DNA of 60,860 bases from an uncultured Erysipelotrichaceae bacterium (lineage in GTDB: Bacteria > Bacillota_I > Bacilli_A > Erysipelotrichales > Erysipelotrichaceae): the NCBI GenBank assembly GCA_944326095.1, contig CALVCO010000004.1:1-60860 (forward strand), in the 5' to 3' direction. The position numbers were made by a program, and so were the translations under genes. Shown here one piece after another: positions 46,104-53,690 of this stretch. Below the pieces are notes generated by a model that had not been told where the DNA came from, searched no databases, and saw nothing but the letters and a program-made list of their open reading frames with translations. Numbering within the stretch: position 1 is the stretch's first letter; each line of letters begins with the position of its first letter.

Positions 46104-46334
46104 TTGTACATTCATATGTTGACATTTATACAGCATATAAATCTAGTGTTAAAGGCGCAGGAATTAGGCCTTGGAACTTTGGTGATGGGCATCCGTGATG
46201 CACAAAAACTTTCAGAATTATTGGCGATCCCGGACGATCAGCAGATCGTTAGCGTCATAGCCGTTGGCTATCCCGATATCGAACCTGAGATGCCTTGCAG
46301 AAAGGCAGTTGAAGATGTCGCAACGTTCATCTAA
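46104..46334 (+). pseudogene. Nitroreductase family C-terminal remnant
   Basis: The frame encodes only the end of a nitroreductase-type flavoprotein: INLVLKAQELGLGTLVMG, SELLAIPDDQQIVSVIAVGY, then PEMPCRKAVEDVATFI. A complete enzyme has about 100 more residues with the FMN-binding N-terminus. The DNA before 46125 is AT-rich and shows no matching coding sequence, so the gene is 5'-truncated. No ribosome binding site is present. The composition switch of the window coincides with this junction. Confidence 0.75.
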
Positions 46335-46345
46335 AATAATGTCAT

Positions 46346-46374
46346 TTGTAATTGATCGTTATTTTTGTTATAAT
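46346..46374 (+). promoter_or_regulatory. Promoter of glmS
   Basis: TTGTAA (46346-46351) and TATAAT (46369-46374) are 17 bases apart, with the extended form TGTTATAAT. Transcription should begin shortly before the ribozyme. Confidence 0.6.
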
Positions 46375-46404
46375 CATGTAAGATAGTTTGCATAAGGCAG
46401 ATGG

Positions 46405-46535
46405 ACTTTGGACTATTGAGCGCCTGGACCAGTTTGGTTGACGAGGTTGGCAGTTATCGAAAGACTCGGCGGGTACTGTCAAGGAGAATGTGCTCCTTTA
46501 TAATGATGACAAAAAATAGAATCAATCCTATAACA
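46405..46535 (+). ncRNA. glmS ribozyme (glucosamine-6-phosphate riboswitch)
   Basis: The leader shows the conserved glmS core in order: AGCGCCTGGAC, GACGAGG (46440-46446), TTATCGAAAG and TCGGCGGG. GCGCC can pair with GGCGG as in the core pseudoknot. By comparison, self-cleavage should occur between A46419 and G46420 when glucosamine-6-phosphate binds. It precedes glmS, the expected gene. Confidence 0.93.
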
Positions 46536-46579
46536 AAGCATCGTTAGTCACAAGATGTTTTTGTTATGGGAGTTTTTTA
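46528..46579 (+). promoter_or_regulatory. Hairpin overlapping the glmS ribosome binding site
   Basis: A long stem joins CCTATAACAAAGCATC (about 46527-46542) and GATGTTTTTGTTATGGG, and is followed by AGTTTTTT. The only ribosome binding sequence for glmS (GGGAG, about 46568-46572) is partly in the 3' arm. It could end transcription or hide the ribosome site. Confidence 0.55.
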
Positions 46580-46582
46580 ATT

Positions 46583-48346
46583 ATGTGTGGAATAATAGGA
46601 TTAACTAGCAAGGCCAACGTTAGCTTGGCTGTTTTAAGCACGGGCTTAAAACAATTAGAGTATCGGGGATATGATAGCTGCGGCATCGCTTATGTCGACG
46701 ATCATCAGCTAAATATCCGCAAAAGCTTAGGCAAGATCGCTGAGCTTGAAAAACAGCTGCCGATGGTTGCGACTAATTGTGCGATCGCTCATACCCGTTG
46801 GGCAACGCATGGCATGCCATCTTTAGCTAATGCGCATCCGCATCATCATGGCATGGTAACTTTGGTGCATAATGGTATCATCGAAAATAGTTCAAAGCTC
46901 AAGGAAGAACTGGGAGATAAGCAATTATATGGTCAAACCGATAGTGAGATCATCTGTGCCTACTTGGATATGTTGTATGCACAATGTCATGATCATTTGC
47001 AGGCTTTAAAGCGTCTTGAACAAATGATCAAGGGATCGTATGCTTTAGCGGTTATCTTTGGCGATGCACTTGACAGCATATATTGCGTGCGCAAAGATAA
47101 TCCGTTGATCTTGGGGGTTGCTGAAGATAGCATATATCTAGCTTCTGATGTGAGCGCCTTTATTGAGCATACCGATCAAGTGGTATATCTTGAGCAAGGT
47201 GAAATTGCATTGCTGCATGAAGATCAGCTAAGCATTTATGATAAGAACCTACAGCTTAGCGACTATGTGATCGAAAGATCGCTGGTTAATAAGGAAGATG
47301 TAAGGCGCCAGGGGTTTAAGACCTTTATGCTGAAGGAAATTTATGAACAGCCTACAGTTATTGCTAGGATGCTTGATATGTTTTGCCCAGATGATCTGCA
47401 TCAACTAAAGGATAATTTATTGGATATAAGCAAGTATGACCAGATCGTGATCGTGGGCTGCGGATCGGCATATCATGCCGGATTGGTTGGCCAAATATTG
47501 ATTGAAAATAATCTTGAGATACCGGTAAGGACTTATCTAGCAAGCGAGTTTCGTTATGCAAATATCAACCTGCGATCGGATACCTTGGCAATCTTTATCT
47601 CCCAATCTGGCGAAACCGCAGATACCTTGGCGGCTTTACGCAAGTGCAAGATAATGAACATAGATACGCTAGCAATCGTAAATGTTATCGGCTCTTCCTT
47701 ATATAATGAGGCCAAATACCCGCTATTAACGCTGGCAAATAAAGAAATTTCAGTAGCGACGACCAAGGCTTATAGCGCACAGGTGTTGATGCTGATACTA
47801 TTGATAATTCGTGCCGGGCTGATGGGTGATCCAACATTACATCAGAAATTGCTGGCTTTACCAAAGGTGATCACAAACTTTATTAGCTCTCTTGATCTTC
47901 AACCGCTTGTTGCTGAGCTTAAAGATAAGGAACATGCATATTTTATCGGGCGGCAGATCGATCATGCGATATGTTTAGAAGCAGCCTTAAAATTAAAAGA
48001 AATCAGCTATATCCATTGTGAGGCTTATGCGGCGGGAGAATTAAAGCACGGCAGCATAGCTTTGATCAATGAAAACAGCGTGGTATTTGCGAATATTGAT
48101 GAGCAAGTAGTTGCTGATAAGACCTTATCTAATCTAGCCGAGGTTGTGGCCCGCAAAGCAAAGGTCTTTTGCATCAGTAGCTTGGAAGATGTGGCTGCTG
48201 ATATCAAGATACCTCGGGTAAAAGCGCTCTTGCAACCATTAGTTACGATCACGTTTTATCAATTGTTAGCGCATGAAGTGGCCTTAATAAGAGGCTGCAA
48301 TGTCGATCAGCCACGAAATTTAGCAAAATCGGTAACGGTTGAATAA
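46583..48346 (+). CDS. glmS: Glutamine-fructose-6-phosphate aminotransferase
   Basis: GlmS makes glucosamine-6-phosphate for peptidoglycan precursors. Cys2 of MCGIIGL is the glutaminase nucleophile; YRGYDSCGI, HTRWATHG and NGIIENSSKLKEEL follow. The two SIS domains contain VGCGSAYHAG, SQSGETADTL and AYAAGELKHGS. The C-terminal DQPRNLAKSVTVE is standard. The length of 587 is slightly short. Codon use is clearly GC-richer than the genes to its left. It is controlled by the upstream ribozyme. Confidence 0.97.
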   Translation: MCGIIGLTSKANVSLAVLSTGLKQLEYRGYDSCGIAYVDDHQLNIRKSLGKIAELEKQLPMVATNCAIAHTRWATHGMPSLANAHPHHHGMVTLVHNGIIENSSKLKEELGDKQLYGQTDSEIICAYLDMLYAQCHDHLQALKRLEQMIKGSYALAVIFGDALDSIYCVRKDNPLILGVAEDSIYLASDVSAFIEHTDQVVYLEQGEIALLHEDQLSIYDKNLQLSDYVIERSLVNKEDVRRQGFKTFMLKEIYEQPTVIARMLDMFCPDDLHQLKDNLLDISKYDQIVIVGCGSAYHAGLVGQILIENNLEIPVRTYLASEFRYANINLRSDTLAIFISQSGETADTLAALRKCKIMNIDTLAIVNVIGSSLYNEAKYPLLTLANKEISVATTKAYSAQVLMLILLIIRAGLMGDPTLHQKLLALPKVITNFISSLDLQPLVAELKDKEHAYFIGRQIDHAICLEAALKLKEISYIHCEAYAAGELKHGSIALINENSVVFANIDEQVVADKTLSNLAEVVARKAKVFCISSLEDVAADIKIPRVKALLQPLVTITFYQLLAHEVALIRGCNVDQPRNLAKSVTVE

Positions 48347-48370
48347 AAAAAGGTATCGTTTGATACCTAT
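48347..48370. terminator. Bidirectional terminator between glmS and iadA
   Basis: AGGTATC pairs with GATACCT around GTTT. A-rich sequence on the left gives a good T-run in the minus direction; the plus-direction tail, ATTTAT, is weaker. Confidence 0.7.
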
Positions 48371-49455
48371 TTATACCATTGGCCGTTTATCATGACTTTT
48401 TTGATCTGCAGATGCTGATCTAGCAATACTAGATCGGCATCTTTGTTTATGGCTATTTGGCCTTTGTTTCTTAATTTTAAAGCATTTGCCGGATTGATGG
48501 TCATGCAGCATAGCGCTTCTGCTAGGTCTATTTCATATTTTTGGACCATGGTGCATAATTCTTGATGCAAGGCTTTTACGCTTGATATGCCAAAAGCGAT
48601 GCAATTGCCTTCATCATCATATTTTGACCAACTGCCTTGACCATCAGAACTTAAGGTAACATGATCCATCTGGCAGCCATTATTTTTAAGTTTTAGATAA
48701 GTTAAGGCAATCGGTTCATCTTGGCAGGTCAGATCGATCCATCCGCCTTGCTTGTTGAAGCGTATGGCTTGAGCCAATAATGAAGGATTGCGGTTAACAT
48801 GGGTTGGTCTGAACAAAGTGATAGGGATATCGGTTTGCTCAAGAGCTTTTTCAATTAATTCCATACCGCTTGATTCATCGCCCATGTGGATGACCATGAT
48901 GCCGGCCTTGTTGGCAAGCATGGCGGCAGTGCGGATCTCACTGGCCAAGCGGATAAATTCCGCCAAGGTCAGATGGGAACTGCGATGGTCGCTTAAGGCA
49001 ATCTTGCAGCCGATGATCTCGTCGATGAACATGATATCTTTAGCGATCGATCCGCTTAAGGTAATGCTAGGATAAGCGTATGAACCGGTTACGCATAGGG
49101 AATTCATGCCTTCTTCTTTCAGGCCTTTGGCTTTGCTGATAAGATTTTCGATGCTGCGGGAATAACCGTCGGTACCTAAAAGCCCTAAGACGGTAGTTAC
49201 TCCGCCATCGATTAGATCATCAAAGTTTGCTTCACAAGCTTTGGTGGCAAAACCGCCTTCGCCGCCACCACCGGTAATATGGATGTGCTGATCGATCAGA
49301 CCAGGAATGCCGATCATGTTGGATCCGTCATAGATTTCAGCATGAGGATAAGTGATGTTTGTATTAATGTCTAATATTGTATTTCCACCAATCAGGATAT
49401 CTTTTTTTCCTAATTTTTCTGGAGCATAAATTTCAATGTTTTTGATGATTATCAT
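48367..49455 (-). CDS. iadA: Isoaspartyl dipeptidase IadA (beta-aspartyl peptidase)
   Basis: IadA hydrolyses isoaspartyl dipeptides from damaged proteins. It is an amidohydrolase with a binuclear zinc site: GIPGLIDQHIHITGGGGEGG near residues 50-69, VTGSYAYPSITLSGSI, the metal ligand region MVIHMGDESSG, FRPTHVNRN, and TLSSDGQGSW with the catalytic Asp. It is 362 residues against about 390. AAGGGG precedes the ATG. The gene stands alone between two terminators. Confidence 0.92.
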   Translation of the reverse strand: MIIIKNIEIYAPEKLGKKDILIGGNTILDINTNITYPHAEIYDGSNMIGIPGLIDQHIHITGGGGEGGFATKACEANFDDLIDGGVTTVLGLLGTDGYSRSIENLISKAKGLKEEGMNSLCVTGSYAYPSITLSGSIAKDIMFIDEIIGCKIALSDHRSSHLTLAEFIRLASEIRTAAMLANKAGIMVIHMGDESSGMELIEKALEQTDIPITLFRPTHVNRNPSLLAQAIRFNKQGGWIDLTCQDEPIALTYLKLKNNGCQMDHVTLSSDGQGSWSKYDDEGNCIAFGISSVKALHQELCTMVQKYEIDLAEALCCMTINPANALKLRNKGQIAINKDADLVLLDQHLQIKKVMINGQWYK

Positions 49456-49484
49456 ATTGTTACCCCTTTTTAATATTTTAACAT

Positions 49485-49510
49485 GAAAAAGCCTGGTATA
49501 ATACCAGACT
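49485..49510 (-). terminator. Terminator of the nrdI-DUF3793 unit
   Basis: On the minus strand CTGGTAT pairs with ATACCAG, extended by flanking bases, and is followed by CTTTTTC. It overlaps the space just after the DUF3793 stop. Confidence 0.8.
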
Positions 49511-50071
49511 TCATATTAATTGCACGATCGGAACACCTTGCAAAACGGCTTTTAACATCGTTTGGATGCATTCATCATAGATGGTGAACAATCTAATGAT
49601 ATTGCGATTGAAACGATAAACTTTCCAATAACCGCTGATAAAACATGGCGCTTGATTGATAAAACCTTCAACATCTTGGGGAGGATATCCTAAAAATAAA
49701 CCGATCTCATGAGGATAAGTATTCAGATGCAAGCGCTCATCTAACTGCTTGAGATGCTGCTCAAGTTCCGTGCCATGATATCCGACAGCTTTTAAGATCT
49801 TTTGGGAATTTTTGCGCTTTAATATACAGCGCAATACCTGTTGGCGAAAAATATAGATCGTTATGCGCTGCTGATCGGCTTGCAAGATGGTTAGATAGAT
49901 ATCTTTGGAGTTTAATTGCTGGTTATAATAAGCCAGCTTCTTAGAGATATCTGTAAAGTCTTTTTTGGTGATATGGAACATGCCTGCGGCTTTTTTATGA
50001 CATAAGACGGGAGCACAATGGATAGCCATCAATTGTTCGAATTGACCGATGTCACAATAAGCATGATCCAT
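49511..50071 (-). CDS. DUF3793 family protein
   Basis: The 186-residue protein matches DUF3793: IHCAPVLCHKKAAGMFHI, YLTILQADQQRITIYIFRQQ, and the clear signature PHEIGLFLGYPPQDVEGFI. The family is found in Firmicutes next to flavodoxins and iron-related genes; its function is unknown. It follows nrdI after 2 bases, so the two are cotranscribed from the promoter at 50475-50503. The conserved cysteine and histidines near the N-terminus could bind metal (inference). Confidence 0.85.
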   Translation of the reverse strand: MDHAYCDIGQFEQLMAIHCAPVLCHKKAAGMFHITKKDFTDISKKLAYYNQQLNSKDIYLTILQADQQRITIYIFRQQVLRCILKRKNSQKILKAVGYHGTELEQHLKQLDERLHLNTYPHEIGLFLGYPPQDVEGFINQAPCFISGYWKVYRFNRNIIRLFTIYDECIQTMLKAVLQGVPIVQLI

Positions 50072-50073
50072 GG

Positions 50074-50430
50074 TTAGAACTTTGCTAAGATTTCTTGAAT
50101 CTTGACGATATCTTGAGCGTCTCCAGCATTTTCAACGCGGTATAAGCAAGGAACGTTATACATTTCAGCGATCTTATCGCCAGCCTGACAGTAAGCTTCA
50201 CCATAGCCCATATCGCCAGATACGACAACGCCTTTGACAAAAGAAGAATTGATATTTAAGAATGATTCTACTTCGCCAGGGATATCGCCATATCCATCGG
50301 TATAAGTAAAGATGATGAAATCTTCATTGATTTGTTCATTGCCACTGACGATGCATAATGGATCATCGATCCCCAAAGCATTGATGATGGACTCGACATT
50401 ACCAGTGCGTGATGCATATGCTATTTTCAT
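50074..50430 (-). CDS. nrdI: NrdI flavodoxin for class Ib ribonucleotide reductase
   Basis: NrdI supplies the oxidant that builds the dimanganese-tyrosyl radical of NrdF. The flavodoxin-like features are all NrdI-type: YASRTGNVESII, FTYTDGYGDIPGEVESFL, VVSGDMGYGEAYCQAGDKIA, and NVPCLYRVENAGDAQD. At 118 residues it is normal. No nrdE or nrdF lies in the window. AGGAGGT precedes the ATG. The putative operator at 50448-50463 lies in its 5' leader and is shared with dps. Confidence 0.9.
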   Translation of the reverse strand: MKIAYASRTGNVESIINALGIDDPLCIVSGNEQINEDFIIFTYTDGYGDIPGEVESFLNINSSFVKGVVVSGDMGYGEAYCQAGDKIAEMYNVPCLYRVENAGDAQDIVKIQEILAKF

Positions 50431-50447
50431 GATAAAATTACCTCCTA

Positions 50448-50463
50448 GTTAGCTAACACTAAC
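50448..50463. promoter_or_regulatory. Putative metal or stress operator at nrdI
   Basis: GTTAGCTAACACTAAC differs at one base from the sequence before dps (55616-55631). It contains the palindrome GTTAGCTAAC. It begins 11 bases downstream of the -10 box of the minus-strand nrdI promoter, a typical repressor position. The sequence recalls DtxR/IdeR-type sites, but no such regulator is in the window. Confidence 0.55.
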
Positions 50464-50474
50464 TTCATGATGAA

Positions 50475-50503
50475 AGTATAACATGAGATTCTTGAACTGA
50501 CAA
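50475..50503 (-). promoter_or_regulatory. Promoter of nrdI-DUF3793
   Basis: On the minus strand TTGTCA and TATACT are separated by 17 bases, with the extended form TGTTATACT. Confidence 0.65.
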
Positions 50504-50513
50504 GCATGATGAT

Positions 50514-50542
50514 CTAAAAAAAGAGCTTCTAAAAGAAGCTCA
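50514..50542 (-). terminator. Terminator after the C39-like peptidase remnant
   Basis: GAGCTTCT pairs with AGAAGCTC around three bases; on the minus strand a T-run follows. Confidence 0.75.
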
Positions 50543-50550
50543 AGCATATC

Positions 50551-50860
50551 TTATTCAACAAGAACTGGCGCTAAGAATAGATAATCGCGTTCGTTGATGC
50601 CATAGTTAGCTGTAACGAAATCATACATCGTCCAGTTGTAATAGAATCTTTCAGCGCCATAGATGCCATATCCATCTTGGTTATGATCGGTATTATCGTA
50701 AGAGTCAGCTACGATGATGACATCATCGCTATAAGTTTCGGTGCCCATCGTATCATAGCCGATGATTACTTGCCAGTGTCCGCACCAGTCATTCCAAGCG
50801 ACAAGGACTGGGATGCCTTGTTTCAAGTTGTATTGAAGGTGACCATGAATTTTATCTGTT
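50551..50860 (-). pseudogene. C39-like/papain-like peptidase C-terminal remnant
   Basis: The minus-strand frame gives LKQGIPVLVAWNDWCGHWQV, then IIGYDTMGTETYSDDVIIVA, the His- and Asp-containing half of a C39-like peptidase. The N-terminal part with the catalytic cysteine is missing: upstream in frame is a stop near 50860, and then the brnQ T-box. The most plausible start in the track of this frame would be a TTG with no ribosome binding site. The gene's terminator remains. Some C39-like family proteins process or degrade peptides, but this fragment should be inactive. Confidence 0.7.
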
Positions 50861-50924
50861 TAAATAAATAATTAGTGATTGCAATTAATGACATCATCAT
50901 TTAAAATAAGTAATATAAATTCGA

Positions 50925-51165
50925 TGATGAAGAATAAGTAAGCTATCATAACTCTTTAGTAGAGAGGTCATGGCTGGTGAAAATGATCAAAGATCTGATA
51001 TGCCCAAATCATCTTCTAGAAGTAACCTGAAAATAGTAGGGAAGCCGGTGTCAAGTCCCGTTAGCGATGACGAACATTGTTAGATGTGTAAAGCCAAGCA
51101 TACTTGGGAAATTAGGTGGTACCACGGTATATATATCGTCCTTTTGATGAGGACGATTTTTTTTG
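50925..51165 (+). promoter_or_regulatory. T-box leader of brnQ (probable Ile specifier AUC)
   Basis: The stem I apical segment CATGGCTGGTGAAAATG is at 50969-50985. A likely specifier ATC, followed by A, is at 51008-51010, which would mean tRNA-Ile. The T-box core AGGTGGTACCACGG is at 51114-51127. The terminator ATCGTCC/GGACGAT (51135-51141 with 51151-51157) and T-run follow. Confidence 0.88.
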
Positions 51166-51184
51166 GCTTTCAAGGAGGTAGGAT

Positions 51185-52492
51185 ATGCGACTAACAAAAA
51201 AACAAATTGTATTGATCAGCTTTATGTTATTTTCTTTATTTTTTGGTGCTGGTAATTTGATCTTTCCGCCTTTTTTAGGTCAAAATGCTGGCAGCAATAC
51301 ACCATTAGCTATCATGTTCTTTTTAATTACTGCGGTGGCTTTGCCTGTATTGGGCGTAGTGGTGGTAGCTAAATTTGATGGCTTGCAAAAATTAGCTACT
51401 AAGGTTAATCCACAATTTGCTCTAATATTTACTTTGTTGATCTATCTTTCGATCGGGCCTGGATTAGGGATACCTAGAGCGGCTTCAGTACCCTTTGAGA
51501 TGTCTGTAGCTCCGTATTTACCAGCTGATAGTCCTTTGACTTTGTATATGCTAGTGTATTCAGGCATTTTCTTTGCCGTAGCAATTTGGCTAGCTTTGAC
51601 TCCTAATAAGCTGGTTGAAAGGATTGGCAAAGTGCTAACGCCAAGCTTATTGATCCTAATCGTTTTTTTGTTTGTTAGCTTTATATTAAAAGGTCATACC
51701 GAAGTTGCACAACCGCAAGGAATCTATATCGAAGCGCCAGCGGTAGTAGGCTTTTTGGAAGGCTATAATACGATGGATACGATAGCAGCGCTAAATTTTG
51801 GCCTAGTGATTGCTACGACCATAGCTTCTTTTAAAGTTTCAGCCAAGAAAGATATCATGCATTATACTTTGATATGCGGGATCTTTGCTGGTGTCATCTT
51901 AGCTTTGATTTATTTGATGTTGGCTTATCTAGGGATGGAAGTATCTGGATTATATGCAGTTAAGGATAATGGTGCATGGACCTTAAGATGTATCGTGGAG
52001 GATGTATTTGGCTCATCTGGTGCTATCGTTCTAGCTATGATCTTTACTTTGGCATGCTTAACGACCTGCGTTGGTTTAATTACATCTATCTCTCAATATT
52101 TTGCACATTTATTTAAGCGTTTTAGCTATCGACAATTTGTTTTCATCATTGCAATCTTTGCGTTTATCGTATGTAATCAAGGGTTGAATACGATATTAAG
52201 CATTTCAGTACCTATCTTAAATGCGATTTATCCGATTGCTATTGTTTTGATTATTTTAGGATTAGCCGATGATCATATCAAAGCTTCTCCATATATCTAT
52301 CCTTTGACGATTTTGGGGGTTGGCATCGTTAGCGTGGTATATGCATTAGATAGTTTAAAGATCAGCTTGCCATTTATCAGTGATATCTGTGCTAAGTTGC
52401 CATTTTATCAATTAGGTATTGGCTGGAGCTTGGTTGGATTAGTTATCGCGATAGCGTGTATGTTAGCAACAAAGTTAAAAAGCATAAAATAA
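51185..52492 (+). CDS. brnQ: Branched-chain amino acid transporter BrnQ (LIVCS family)
   Basis: BrnQ imports leucine, isoleucine and valine with Na+ or H+. The 435 residues form about 12 membrane helices. The N-terminal signature FFGAGNLIFPPFLGQNAG and SIGPGLGIPRAASVPFEMSV are diagnostic. AAGGAGG precedes the ATG. T-box control by tRNA-Ile fits the substrate. It is a single-gene unit ended by a strong terminator. Confidence 0.95.
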   Translation: MRLTKKQIVLISFMLFSLFFGAGNLIFPPFLGQNAGSNTPLAIMFFLITAVALPVLGVVVVAKFDGLQKLATKVNPQFALIFTLLIYLSIGPGLGIPRAASVPFEMSVAPYLPADSPLTLYMLVYSGIFFAVAIWLALTPNKLVERIGKVLTPSLLILIVFLFVSFILKGHTEVAQPQGIYIEAPAVVGFLEGYNTMDTIAALNFGLVIATTIASFKVSAKKDIMHYTLICGIFAGVILALIYLMLAYLGMEVSGLYAVKDNGAWTLRCIVEDVFGSSGAIVLAMIFTLACLTTCVGLITSISQYFAHLFKRFSYRQFVFIIAIFAFIVCNQGLNTILSISVPILNAIYPIAIVLIILGLADDHIKASPYIYPLTILGVGIVSVVYALDSLKISLPFISDICAKLPFYQLGIGWSLVGLVIAIACMLATKLKSIK

Positions 52493-52533
52493 TTGGTAAA
52501 ACATCTATTTGATCTAACAAATGTTCGCAGATT

Positions 52534-52561
52534 AAAGGTGCACGCGTGTACCTTTTTTTTT
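52534..52561 (+). terminator. Terminator of brnQ
   Basis: AAAGGTGCA and TGTACCTTT pair around CGCG, followed by a run of T. Confidence 0.85.
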
Positions 52562-52595
52562 GATGTTGTTTGTTTTAAGAAAAAAAATATCTCTA

Positions 52596-52669
52596 TTGAC
52601 AACTAAAGTTGTCAATATTATAATAAAAATGACAAGGATAGTTGTCATAATGTTAACATTAATTGTCAT
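52596..52669. promoter_or_regulatory. Promoter and palindromic operators of the XRE-DUF3169 pair
   Basis: TTGACA (52596-52601) and TATAAT (52619-52624) are 17 bases apart. The palindrome TTGACAACTAAAGTTGTCAA covers -35 and spacer (52596-52615). A second site, ATGACAAGGATAGTTGTCAT, is at 52629-52648. A weaker third copy, ending ATTGTCAT, is at 52650-52669. These are likely binding sites of the XRE protein for self-repression. Confidence 0.75.
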
Positions 52670-52686
52670 TTAAGGAAAGGAGCAAT

Positions 52687-52902
52687 ATGCCACTATATAA
52701 TCGAGTTAAAGAATTAAGAGCAAGATTAAATATTAATCAGCAAGAGCTAGGTAATATGGTCGGAGTATCTCGGCAAACCATTAGTCAGATCGAAAGAGGG
52801 GATTATAATCCTTCGATATTATTAGCTTTAAAATTAGCTCATGTATTTAATGTGTCTTGCGAAACAGTATTTTATTTAGAGGGAGAGTTTGATGATGAGT
52901 AA
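52687..52902 (+). CDS. XRE-family transcriptional regulator
   Basis: The 71-residue protein is essentially one helix-turn-helix domain: NINQQELGNMVGVSRQTISQ then IERGDYNPSILLALKLA. I choose ATG 52687, which follows AAGGAAAGGAG; an upstream frame extension to 52663 lies within the operator zone and is not likely coding. Such short regulators with a membrane-protein partner are common in Firmicutes. The downstream gene overlaps its 3' end. Confidence 0.9.
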   Translation: MPLYNRVKELRARLNINQQELGNMVGVSRQTISQIERGDYNPSILLALKLAHVFNVSCETVFYLEGEFDDE

Positions 52903-53614
52903 AAAGGTGTTTTTCTATTTAGTTTTAGGTTTGTGCGCTATTGCTGGAGCTATAGCTTATTTCGTCTTAGATGCATTAGCTTCAAGCTTGAATGAGATAA
53001 GTACCGAATATATTTTGTTGGCAATAGGACGTGTTAGCGGAGCCATAGCTTTGATCCTAACAATCATTTCATTGGGCTATTATCAAAAGGGCAAACGCTT
53101 GATAAAACATGGAATAAATGATGAAAATTATGATATTGCCAATAGGACTATTTGTATAGCTTCTAATTTAACGATAGTTGCGTTGCCATTATTATTTTAT
53201 TGCATTGCAACATATACAGGATCCATAAACAATCTTATAGGCTTGATTTGTTTGGCCATTTTAGGATGTTTATTGTTGATAAATATATTTATGCAAATTA
53301 AGATCACAAAACTTGCCCAAGTTCTGCATCCAGAAATCTATGCTTCAGTCTATGATATGAAATTTGCTAAAAAATGGAACGATCAGATGGATGAGGCGTT
53401 AAAAGCAATTAGTGAGAAAGCTGCTTTTAGATCATCGCAGTTAATGTTTAATATTTACCCGATCATTGCCTTGATATTTTTGTTATTATCTGGTTTAGAA
53501 GGATTTTCATTGTTGCCTTTGCTTGTTGTTTGCTTGCTTTGGTTCATACATATATGTTCCTATGGATACAATGCATATTTGATTGAAAATCATCCTTCAA
53601 AAGCAACAAAATAA
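52892..53614 (+). CDS. DUF3169 family membrane protein
   Basis: About six hydrophobic segments are seen, in pairs at 5-30, 36-58, 80-103, 108-130 and 185-225. Between them is a soluble segment (about 135-185) with KFAKKWNDQMDEALKAISEK. This matches DUF3169, usually paired with a small XRE regulator, as here. The function is unknown. ATG 52892 or 52895 after GGGAGAG is the likely start; it overlaps the XRE gene. Confidence 0.8.
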   Translation: MMSKKVFFYLVLGLCAIAGAIAYFVLDALASSLNEISTEYILLAIGRVSGAIALILTIISLGYYQKGKRLIKHGINDENYDIANRTICIASNLTIVALPLLFYCIATYTGSINNLIGLICLAILGCLLLINIFMQIKITKLAQVLHPEIYASVYDMKFAKKWNDQMDEALKAISEKAAFRSSQLMFNIYPIIALIFLLLSGLEGFSLLPLLVVCLLWFIHICSYGYNAYLIENHPSKATK

Positions 53615-53690
53615 TTGTATTTATTTGCTTGCTGGGCTTTGATATTTGTTTGTAAAATATAATTAAGATATGAACAAAGGGGAAATGATG

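Noticed and set aside
48025-49075. Small frames opposite glmS and iadA
   Set aside because: They are shadows of real genes on the other strand.
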